Source: Verrucomicrobiaceae bacterium (GTDB taxonomy: Bacteria; Verrucomicrobiota; Verrucomicrobiia; Verrucomicrobiales; Verrucomicrobiaceae). Taken from it: a stretch of 38,880 nucleotides of DNA. The translations under genes were made by a program, and so were the position numbers. Below are positions 32,916 to 38,880 of the stretch, one piece after another (within the stretch, counting starts at the first letter, position 1; each line of letters starts with the position of its first letter). The stretch is from positions 1 to 38,880 of the forward strand of contig JAEUHJ010000231.1 of assembly GCA_016795375.1 (NCBI GenBank), given 5' to 3'. The notes under the pieces are model-generated. The model worked only from the letters and a program-made list of their open reading frames with translations, made no database searches and was not told the origin of the DNA.

Positions 32916-33755
32916 TCACGGCCTCAGCGCCGCGTCCTGCCCGGCGGCCCAGAGGATGCCACGCGGGATGAGGTGCTCCAGTCCCGGCGTGTTTTCAGGA
33001 TGAGGGCTGGAGATGAAGACACGGCCCTTTCCGAACGTGCCCGCTGCCTGCGCGGGTGTGTTGACCATCACGCCCGCAGGCGTGCCGTTCTCGGCGATCT
33101 CGCTGCGGAACAGCGAAAGCGGTTTGTAGGCGGGGATGTCGGCGCGGCCACCGGGTTTGATGATCGGGCCGTTGGCGTAGCGCACTTTGAACGTGCCGCC
33201 CACGTCTCCCAGAAGCGGCCTCCCGTCCACCGTCACCTCCATGTCCATGAAGCCGCGTCCGCGCATCCATTTCGACGAAACTGTGCTCGCATTCAAAATG
33301 CCCAGCCCCCAGGAAAAATTCGAGCAGGCGAGATACGCGCCCGCGCAGATGCCACAGTAGCCGCCGCCGCCGCGCACGAACTCGCGCACGTTTCTCAAAC
33401 CGGCCTCGCCGATGCTTTTCGCCTGCTGGGAGCCGCTGCCGCCGGAGAATACCACCACGTCGAACTGCTTGAGGTCGATCACGCCCATCTGAGCCGCGGT
33501 AATGCGCGTCACCGCGGTCTGCGGCAGGGTCTTGAGCACGTTGATGACGTTGTTGATGCCGTCATCCGGCGCACCCTTGCCGTCGAAGATGCCTACCCGC
33601 AACGGCTCGGTTGCCACAGGCGGCGGGATGACGGTTTTGAGACCGTTGATGTCCGGCGGGATGACAAAGGTCGTGCCCTGCTTCGGTTTCGAGTCCTGTG
33701 CGGAAGAAATCGAAGCAAGAACAACGGCGGCAAGACAGGCAGGCCGGATTTTCAT
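32916..33755 (-). CDS. Exported BPL_N-type (class I glutamine-amidotransferase-like) protein
   Basis: This 279-residue protein has a signal peptide (MKIRPACLAAVVLASISSAQ). The fold resembles the N-terminal domain seen fused to some biotin-protein ligases and related type 1 amidotransferases. The sequence LRVGIFDGKG starts the domain, FDVVVFSGGSGSQQAK forms the middle, and the nucleophile elbow is GYCGICAGAY (C137). A later block GKGRVFISSPHPENTPG carries a candidate His. The family has no established enzymatic role. It starts four bases beyond the SGNH-hydrolase stop, so the two are co-transcribed and may act together outside the cytoplasm. Confidence 0.75.
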   Translation of the reverse strand: MKIRPACLAAVVLASISSAQDSKPKQGTTFVIPPDINGLKTVIPPPVATEPLRVGIFDGKGAPDDGINNVINVLKTLPQTAVTRITAAQMGVIDLKQFDVVVFSGGSGSQQAKSIGEAGLRNVREFVRGGGGYCGICAGAYLACSNFSWGLGILNASTVSSKWMRGRGFMDMEVTVDGRPLLGDVGGTFKVRYANGPIIKPGGRADIPAYKPLSLFRSEIAENGTPAGVMVNTPAQAAGTFGKGRVFISSPHPENTPGLEHLIPRGILWAAGQDAALRP

Positions 33756-33759
33756 GGCA

Positions 33760-34473
33760 TTACTTTTTCGGTAGATGTTCCGCGATCACAGCGGAAACTT
33801 TCTCCGCGAGGTGGTGGTAGCCTTCCGGGGAGTAATGCACGTTCGAGGGAAGCTGTGCCTCCGGTTTGGCGAGTGCGTGGGCGCGCAGATCGTTCGTGGG
33901 AATGCCGGCGGCGGTCATCACGCGGGCGGCGGCCTCGTTGTACTTCACTTCATCGCCTTCGACGCGGCCGTCGCTGCCGGCAGGCACATGCGTGGTGTTG
34001 CACCAGATGAGCTTCGCGCCGGTGGCCTGCATGGTTTTGACCAGTTCAGCGAGATTTTTCTCATAGTCAGCCAGTGCCACCTGCTGATGAGAGCCAGCGG
34101 CCTTTGGATCGGCGCGCTTCGACGGGTCTTCCTGGATGTATTTCAAATCATGCAGGCCCCAGTTGAAGTGAATCACGTCCCATTTCGCGCCACCGAGCCA
34201 TGCCTGGATGTTTTTGAGGCCGTTGGTGGTCGGCCCGCCGTTGGAGGGGATGCGGTGGACGTTGGCCCTGCCCTTGAGCATCGCGCGCACGTCGAGCGTG
34301 TAGCCCATCGAGATCGAATCACCGATGAGCAGCACGCGCGGCAGACCGGGCACGTCCTCGACCTTGGCGAGCGACGGATGCGGCTTGCGCGCCTTTGCCG
34401 CCGGAGTTTTGGCAGCTTGTGCGAAAGTAACGGTGGTCATGGTGGCGAGGACGAGGATGGCGGTGATTTTCAT
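33760..34473 (-). CDS. Exported SGNH/GDSL-family hydrolase
   Basis: This 237-residue protein starts at ATG 34471-34473 and opens with a signal peptide (MKITAILVLATMTTVTFAQA). The SGNH blocks are present: block I LLIGDSISMGY (S53), block II Gly in SNGGPTTNG, block III HFNWGLHD, and block V NVHYSPEGYHH, where the catalytic His follows Asn rather than Asp. A carbohydrate or acyl esterase is likely. The gene is divergent from the DUF1080 gene, with a 110-bp shared region. An upstream ATG (34491) would add six residues; the chosen start better fits the signal. Confidence 0.82.
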   Translation of the reverse strand: MKITAILVLATMTTVTFAQAAKTPAAKARKPHPSLAKVEDVPGLPRVLLIGDSISMGYTLDVRAMLKGRANVHRIPSNGGPTTNGLKNIQAWLGGAKWDVIHFNWGLHDLKYIQEDPSKRADPKAAGSHQQVALADYEKNLAELVKTMQATGAKLIWCNTTHVPAGSDGRVEGDEVKYNEAAARVMTAAGIPTNDLRAHALAKPEAQLPSNVHYSPEGYHHLAEKVSAVIAEHLPKK

Positions 34474-34583
34474 GATCGTACCCAAACGCATGCCACGCGG
34501 CGGATTATCGCCGTAAAAAAAACCTGATGGCCGTCTCGGCCTGCGCACATATGGTGTCACCGCCAACCAATCCAATCCATGCC

Positions 34584-35219
34584 ATGCGCACGTTGCTAGC
34601 CCTCCTCGCCCTCGCCTCGTTTGTTTCCGCCGCCGATCCGGTGGTTCTGACCCTTGCGGATTTCACCAACGTCAAAGGGGAGGTTCCCTCCGGCGGCTGG
34701 CAGGCGGAAAGCGACGGCAGCATCCATCTCACGGGCAAAGGCGGTGGCAATTTGATCTCCAAAAACGAATACACGAACTTCGAGCTGGAATGGGAATGGA
34801 AGCTCAATCCCAAGGGCAACAACGGCATCAAATACTGGGTCACCAAGGTCGGCGGCAAGGAGTGGCTCGGCATCGAATACCAGATGATCGACGACAGCGG
34901 CCATGTGGACGGCCTGCGCGGCGGCTCGCACACCACGGCGTCGATTTACGACATCAAGGAGCCCGCGAAGGACAAGGCCGTGAAGCCCGCTGGTGAATGG
35001 AACACGAGCAAGATCATCGTGCAGAACGGCAAAATTCAGCACTGGCTCAACGGCGCCCTCGCGTGCGAGGCCGACACCACGACGACCGAATGGAAGGAAA
35101 TGATCGCGAAGAGCAAGTTTAAGAACAAGGAGGGCTTCGCGCCCGGCAAAGGCAGGATCATGCTCACCGAGCACGGCAACGAGACCTGGTTCCGCAACAT
35201 CAGGATCACCACAAAATAA
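34584..35219 (+). CDS. Secreted DUF1080 (3-keto-disaccharide hydrolase-like) protein
   Basis: This 211-residue protein has a signal peptide (MRTLLALLALASFVSA) starting at the chosen ATG (34584). The DUF1080 beta-sandwich is recognised by SKNEYTNFELEWEWKL, NNGIKYWV, GIEYQMIDD and the late TWFRNIRI. DUF1080 proteins of gut and soil bacteria have been shown to cleave 3-keto-glycosides, acting after a Gfo/Idh/MocA or membrane dehydrogenase has oxidised the sugar at C3. This window holds several candidate partner dehydrogenases at 14-24 kb. Substrate and partner are inferred, not shown. Confidence 0.85.
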   Translation: MRTLLALLALASFVSAADPVVLTLADFTNVKGEVPSGGWQAESDGSIHLTGKGGGNLISKNEYTNFELEWEWKLNPKGNNGIKYWVTKVGGKEWLGIEYQMIDDSGHVDGLRGGSHTTASIYDIKEPAKDKAVKPAGEWNTSKIIVQNGKIQHWLNGALACEADTTTTEWKEMIAKSKFKNKEGFAPGKGRIMLTEHGNETWFRNIRITTK

Positions 35220-35222
35220 GAC

Positions 35223-35251
35223 GGCACGATTCCAGCGTCCGTGGACGTGCC
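35223..35251. terminator. Stem-loop between convergent DUF1080 and pirin genes
   Basis: GGCACG (35223-35228) pairs with CGTGCC (35246-35251). After a two-base bulge, TCCA (35231-35234) pairs with TGGA (35242-35245), leaving a 7-base loop. It begins three bases after the DUF1080 stop, in the 56-bp convergent gap, so it could serve both genes. There is no long T-run. Confidence 0.5.
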
Positions 35252-35275
35252 TCATCTCCCTGTCGGCGGTGAAGG

Positions 35276-35977
35276 TCAGGCGAGGTCGAAGAGGAGGGCC
35301 TCGGTTTCTGCGCTGGCGGTGAAGGTCATCGCGCCTGCGTCTTCGGTGCTGACGGCGTCACCGGGATTCAGTGTGGCTTCGTTGGCCTTCACGGTGCCTT
35401 GGATGAGCTGGAACCAGGCACCGCGGCCGTTTTGGACCTCATGCGTGATGGATTCACCGGCCTTCAGGCGCACGCGATAGACATCGGCGTCCTGATGGAT
35501 GGTGGCGCTGCCTTCACGGCCGTCGGGCGAGATGACGAGCACCTTCGCGGCAGTTTCGTGCTCCGCCTTCGGGTGCCATTCGGTGTAGCTGGGCTTCAAA
35601 CCGGCCTCACGCGGACGAATCCAGATCTGCAGCAGGCTTCCGCCCTCGGTTGACGACGGATTGAACTCGCTGTGCGTCACGCCGCTGCCGGCGCTCATGA
35701 GCTGGATCTGGCCGGGCTTGAGCACGCGGCCGTTGCCCATGCTGTCCTTGTGCTGCAACGCGCCGTAGAGGATGTAGCTGAAGATCTCCATGTCGCGGTG
35801 CGGATGCGTGGGAAATCCCGCGCCTGGGGCGATCACGTCCTGATTGATGACACGCAGGCTGCGGAAGCCCATGTGCGCCGGATCGTAGTAATCGGCAAAG
35901 CTGAAGGTGTGGTAGGAGTCGAGCCAGCCGTGGTCGGCATGCCCGCGTTCATTGGAGCGGCGAAGTTTGAGTTTCAT
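35276..35977 (-). CDS. Pirin family protein
   Basis: This 233-residue bicupin protein is a pirin/YhhW relative. Metal ligands in the N-terminal cupin are complete: H58 and H60 in FPTHPHRDMEI, and H102 and E104 in GVTHSEFN. The C-terminal cupin (VYRVRLKAGESITHEV) lacks them, as usual. YhhW-type pirins have quercetinase activity in vitro; others bind regulators. The start (35977) follows an A/T-poor leader without a strong ribosome site. It converges with the DUF1080 gene. Confidence 0.92.
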   Translation of the reverse strand: MKLKLRRSNERGHADHGWLDSYHTFSFADYYDPAHMGFRSLRVINQDVIAPGAGFPTHPHRDMEIFSYILYGALQHKDSMGNGRVLKPGQIQLMSAGSGVTHSEFNPSSTEGGSLLQIWIRPREAGLKPSYTEWHPKAEHETAAKVLVISPDGREGSATIHQDADVYRVRLKAGESITHEVQNGRGAWFQLIQGTVKANEATLNPGDAVSTEDAGAMTFTASAETEALLFDLA

Positions 35978-36093
35978 GACGGTGCTGTGTTAGCACATCC
36001 GCCGCCCGCGCGCCAACGCCGCCCGCCATTGTCCTGTGGTGATTGACTGATGAATGGAGCAAACGATGAGTTGGCAGCCGGCGTGTCCGCTTC

Positions 36094-36165
36094 TATACCT
36101 TGCGTCATCACAAATTGTGAAAACCGCATCTGTGGAAATCACAAATCATGATGACGGGAGGTATA
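36094..36165. promoter_or_regulatory. 72-bp near-palindrome covering the HAD gene's ribosome-binding region
   Basis: TATACCTTGCGTCATCA (36094-36110) and TGATGACGGGAGGTATA (36149-36165) are complementary at 15 of 17 positions. The 38-base interior also folds in register: TTGTGA (36115-36120) with TCACAA (36139-36144), and CCGC with GTGG around a tetraloop. The right arm holds GGGAGG (36156-36161), the only Shine-Dalgarno-like sequence before the ATG at 36176. The whole block is more AT-rich than its surroundings. It may be a leader RNA that hides the ribosome site, or a small inserted palindromic element. Confidence 0.6.
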
Positions 36166-36175
36166 TCTCGAAGCC

Positions 36176-36790
36176 ATGTCCCGCCCAGCCTTGCTTTCCG
36201 ACGTTGGAAAAGTCCTCATTGATTTCGATTTCAGCATCGCCGCCCGGCGGCTGGCGGAGAGATGCGATCATCCCGCGGAGACGGTGATGACGCTTTTCGA
36301 CGGCATCAAGCTGCCCTACGAGGACGGGCGCATGGATGACGCGGCGTTTGTGCGCGAGGCGATCGTGGCGACGGGCTTCAGGGGATCGCCGGCGGAGTTT
36401 GAGATGATTTGGTGCGAGATTTTCGCGCAGAACGAGCCGATGTACGCCACGCTGGGCGCCCTGGCGGGCAGGCTGCCGATGTTCCTGCTCTCGAACACGA
36501 GCGGACTGCACAAAGATTACTTTTTGCGGACTTTCCCCGTCTTCAGGCTCTTTCTGGGCGGGGTTTATTCGTACTCGGCGGGTTGCTCGAAGCCGGGTGA
36601 GGAAATTTTCCTCAAAACCATCGCGGAGCTGGACCTCGACCCGGCGCGGACGTTTTACATCGACGATCTGGAGGCGAACATCGCCACGGCGGCGCGTCTG
36701 GGTTTTCAGACGTTTCACTACAGCTTTGCCAGACACCCGCAGTTGCAGGCGGAACTGGACGGCTGGCTGACTGTCCAGGGCATCGGTTGA
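36176..36790 (+). CDS. HAD-like hydrolase (YihX-type)
   Basis: This 204-residue haloacid-dehalogenase-superfamily protein has motif I as SDVGKVLIDFD. The nucleophile D9 is present, but the second Asp of DxD is Gly, as in YihX-type phosphatases. Motif II is FLLSNTSG, the motif III Lys is in GCSKPGEE, and motif IV is FYIDDLEAN. The cap is alpha-helical (about 20-90). Small phosphorylated sugars are typical substrates of the group. It sits just before mcsA with an 82-bp gap and has a 72-bp near-palindrome at its start. Confidence 0.87.
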   Translation: MSRPALLSDVGKVLIDFDFSIAARRLAERCDHPAETVMTLFDGIKLPYEDGRMDDAAFVREAIVATGFRGSPAEFEMIWCEIFAQNEPMYATLGALAGRLPMFLLSNTSGLHKDYFLRTFPVFRLFLGGVYSYSAGCSKPGEEIFLKTIAELDLDPARTFYIDDLEANIATAARLGFQTFHYSFARHPQLQAELDGWLTVQGIG

Positions 36791-36872
36791 CGGGGGCGGT
36801 TCCCTGTCATAACCAGTACGCGCTGACATTCGTATCCCCCGTGTGGCACGAAAACAGCACAGCTTGAAACCC

Positions 36873-37427
36873 ATGAAATGCGACGTTTGCGAGAAGGAGG
36901 CCACGGTCTTCCTCACCCAGATCATCAACGGTCAGATGACCACGGTGAACATGTGCGAGGAGTGCTCGAAGGCCAAGGGCGTGACCGAGGAGACCGGCTT
37001 CGGTCTCGCGGAGGCGTTCCTCACGCCGTCACAGCGCGCCGGGGATTCCGCGGAGGCGGTGTGCGACGCCTGCGGTTTCACCGCGTCGCAGCTCAAAAAA
37101 ATCGGCCGCATGGGCTGCCCGGAATGCTACACCGCCTTTCGCGAGGGGCTGGACGGCCTGCTGCGCAACATGCACAAGGGCACGCGCCATGTCGGAAAAC
37201 GTCCGGGCAAAAGTGTCGCGGCGCCGCAGATCCTGCCGCGCCAGCGCGCCGCCGTGGCACGCGAAATTTCTGCCGGCCTGAAGCCTCCTCCCGGCCTGCC
37301 GCCGCCGGCGGACGTGAACAAGCTGCGTGCTGATCTTGACCAGGCGGTGAAGGAGGAGCGCTACGAGGACGCGGCGAAATTGAAGGCCGAGATCGAACGC
37401 CTCCAGACCAAGTCTCCGAGCAAATGA
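36873..37427 (+). CDS. mcsA: McsA-like zinc-finger/UVR protein, activator of McsB
   Basis: This 184-residue protein has eight Cys in four CxxC pairs (C3/C6, C28/C31, C64/C67, C82/C85), enough for two zinc sites. A C-terminal UVR motif follows (NKLRADLDQAVKEERYEDAAKLKAEIERLQ split across about 148-178). In Firmicutes, McsA binds and activates the arginine kinase McsB and links it to ClpC. The ATG at 36873 directly precedes the first zinc pair; an upstream GTG (36843) would add ten residues of unclear value. It is followed after 79 bases by mcsB. Confidence 0.88.
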   Translation: MKCDVCEKEATVFLTQIINGQMTTVNMCEECSKAKGVTEETGFGLAEAFLTPSQRAGDSAEAVCDACGFTASQLKKIGRMGCPECYTAFREGLDGLLRNMHKGTRHVGKRPGKSVAAPQILPRQRAAVAREISAGLKPPPGLPPPADVNKLRADLDQAVKEERYEDAAKLKAEIERLQTKSPSK

Positions 37428-37506
37428 GGAGAGCTTTTGATCAGGAGCCGTCCTTGCGGAGGATTCAACGCGTATTCATGTTTGGACACCCAACTTCTGT
37501 AACCGC

Positions 37507-38631
37507 ATGATGCGCTTCGCCACATTGATCAAAAACCCCGCCGACTGGATGAAGGGCGCCGGCCCGCATTCCGAGATCGTCATGACCTCACGTGTGCGCC
37601 TGGCGCGCAACCTGCGCGGCTTCCCATTTCCAGGCTTCAGCCAGGAGCGCCAGCGCATCGACCTGATGGAGCAGGCGCGCCCTGTCGTCGAAGACCTTCC
37701 TGAGATGCGTGATGGCTACAGCGAGGAATACAACGGCCTGAGCAAAATCAGGAAGCAGGTGCTCGTCGAGCGCCATCTCGTCAGCCGCGAGCATGCGGCG
37801 CGCTCCTCCGGCTGCGCCGTGGTGGTGGACCGCAGGCAGAGCATCTCCATCATGATCAATGAGGAGGATCATTTCCGCATCCAGGGCATCCGCCCCGGCC
37901 TGAATCTGCACAGCGCCTACGAACTGGTGGACCGTGTGGACACGGAGCTGTCGGAGTCGCTGCCTTTCGCCTTCGACGCGAAGCTCGGCTATCTCACCGC
38001 CTGTCCGACGAACCTCGGCACCGGCATGCGTGCCTCGGTCATGCTGCACCTGCCCGCGCTCGTGCTCACGGAGCAGATCAATCCGGTCATCAAAGCGGTG
38101 GGCAAGATCGGCCTCGCCGTCCGCGGACTTTATGGCGAAGGCACCGAGGCGCTCGGCAACCTCTTCCAGATTTCCAACCAGCACACCCTCGGCGAGGCGG
38201 AGTCCGAGATCATCGCCCAGATCGAAAAGGTCATCGAAGGCGTCGTGCGTTCCGAGCAGAACGCGCGTGCGAAGCTGCGGGAAGACCATCAAACCATGCT
38301 GAATGACCAGGTCGGGCGGGCTTTTGCCATCCTGCGTTACGCGCATGTGCTCGCGTCCAAGGAGGCGCTGAACCTGGTTTCCATGCTCCGCCTCGGCGCG
38401 GATCTCGACCTCGTCGGCAACTGTGACCGCAGCCTGCTCGACATGCTGCTGCTGGAAATCCAGCCCGCGCACTTGCAGCTCGCCGCCACCCGCGAACTCG
38501 CCCCCGAGGAGCGCGACGGCATGCGCGCTGAAATCACCCGCGTCCGGTTGCAATCCATCGACGGCCCGGGTAATTTCCCCCCGTCTCAAACCACTTCCGG
38601 AGGCCCGCCCTCCGCCCCCCCCAATGAATAA
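37507..38631 (+). CDS. mcsB: Protein arginine kinase McsB
   Basis: This 374-residue ATP:guanido phosphotransferase-fold kinase phosphorylates arginine in proteins and thereby marks them for ClpCP. Visible elements are [10 protein letters not shown] (27-36), the catalytic-Glu region [11 protein letters not shown] (E119/E120), and [10 protein letters not shown] (166-175). The allosteric phospho-arginine pocket motif RDxxRA is conserved as R336-D337-G-M-R340-A. ATG 37507 is followed by another ATG (37510), either of which may be used. A Pro/Ser-rich tail ends the protein, and the stop overlaps the clpC start by eight bases. Confidence 0.95.
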   Translation: MMRFATLIKNPADWMKGAGPHSEIVMTSRVRLARNLRGFPFPGFSQERQRIDLMEQARPVVEDLPEMRDGYSEEYNGLSKIRKQVLVERHLVSREHAARSSGCAVVVDRRQSISIMINEEDHFRIQGIRPGLNLHSAYELVDRVDTELSESLPFAFDAKLGYLTACPTNLGTGMRASVMLHLPALVLTEQINPVIKAVGKIGLAVRGLYGEGTEALGNLFQISNQHTLGEAESEIIAQIEKVIEGVVRSEQNARAKLREDHQTMLNDQVGRAFAILRYAHVLASKEALNLVSMLRLGADLDLVGNCDRSLLDMLLLEIQPAHLQLAATRELAPEERDGMRAEITRVRLQSIDGPGNFPPSQTTSGGPPSAPPNE

Positions 38632-38880
38632 TTTCACCCCGCGCGCCCAACAGGTCCTGGCACTCGCCCGCAAGGAGGCCGACCGCTTCAATCACAACTA
38701 CGTCGGCACCGAGCATCTGCTCCTCGGGCTCATCAAACTCGGCCAGGGTGTCGCCGTGAATGTCTTGACCAAGCTCGGCCTCGACCTCGAAACCGTGCGC
38801 ATGCAGGTCGAGCAGCAGGTCGGCTCCGGCCCGGAGACCAAGATGGTCGGCAACATCCCCTACACGCCCCGCGTGAAGAA
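38624..38880 (+). CDS. clpC: ClpC-type ATPase (N-terminal part, cut by window end)
   Basis: The first 85 or so residues are in the window. They form the first Clp_N repeat ([20 protein letters not shown], then [17 protein letters not shown]), the domain that binds phospho-arginine and adaptors in ClpC. The start ATG lies inside the last codons of mcsB (8-base overlap), which is translational coupling. AAA+ domains, the Walker motifs and the ClpP loop are outside the window. Confidence 0.93.
   Translation, partial: MNNFTPRAQQVLALARKEADRFNHNYVGTEHLLLGLIKLGQGVAVNVLTKLGLDLETVRMQVEQQVGSGPETKMVGNIPYTPRVK

Overview
The window reads as chromosomal DNA of a free-living member of the Verrucomicrobiota (Prosthecobacter/Verrucomicrobiaceae-like). 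The basis is high GC, PVC-type 'membrane-bound dehydrogenases' fused to HEAT repeats and a CxxCH haem site, several Tat-exported Gfo/Idh/MocA oxidoreductases, a DUF1080 protein, GTP-dependent PEP carboxykinase, and an mcsA-mcsB-clpC operon. No rRNA, tRNA, CRISPR array, transposase or phage gene was recognised. The taxonomic call is inference from gene content.

Layout. 1-334: no gene, several short hairpins. 335-1327 (-): exported Gfo/Idh/MocA protein. 1493-7728 (+): two-gene addB/addA-like helicase-nuclease operon with an ATGA overlap. 7744-9892 (-): subtilase-like and Asp-box (sialidase-fold) secreted proteins. 9982-10637 (+): vapB-vapC toxin-antitoxin pair, closed by a 10-bp inverted repeat. 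10700-11608 (+): lower-GC YaaW-like membrane protein. 11622-27663 (-): an unbroken 16-kb run of twelve genes in one direction (four oxidoreductases of the SDR/epimerase and VOC kinds, three Gfo/Idh/MocA proteins, a DUF4432 protein, an FGE-like protein, two cytochrome-type membrane-bound dehydrogenases and one GxxExxY protein). A PAS-AraC regulator (27735-28511, +) is divergent from the head of this run. 28534-34473 (-): RidA, PAS histidine kinase, pckG, a BPL_N amidotransferase-like protein and an SGNH hydrolase. 34584-35219 (+): DUF1080 protein, convergent with a pirin (35276-35977, -). 36176-38880 (+): HAD hydrolase, then mcsA, mcsB and the start of clpC.

The most distinctive structure is a family of roughly 75-bp intercistronic inverted-repeat elements (six copies plus a half copy). 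They sit in the 16-kb run and each begins at, or within a few bases of, the stop codon of the preceding gene. Every intergenic gap in the run longer than about 80 bp contains one, and no gap shorter than 45 bp does. Each element carries four copies of a 12-14-base unit (GGCAGAATCATGG-like), two direct and two inverted. One copy lies inside an exact 218-bp tandem duplication that created an intact in-frame 39-codon chimera. Two other sites deserve attention: a 72-bp near-palindrome covering the likely ribosome-binding region of the HAD gene, and a 22-bp palindrome straddling the start codon of the AraC regulator.

Working model for the run (inference): exported, cofactor-dependent Gfo/Idh/MocA enzymes and cytochrome-linked dehydrogenases oxidise a sugar, cyclitol or keto-sugar in the periplasm. 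Cytoplasmic SDR, VOC and DUF4432 proteins continue the conversion, and the PAS-AraC protein controls the cluster. The substrate cannot be read from the sequence.
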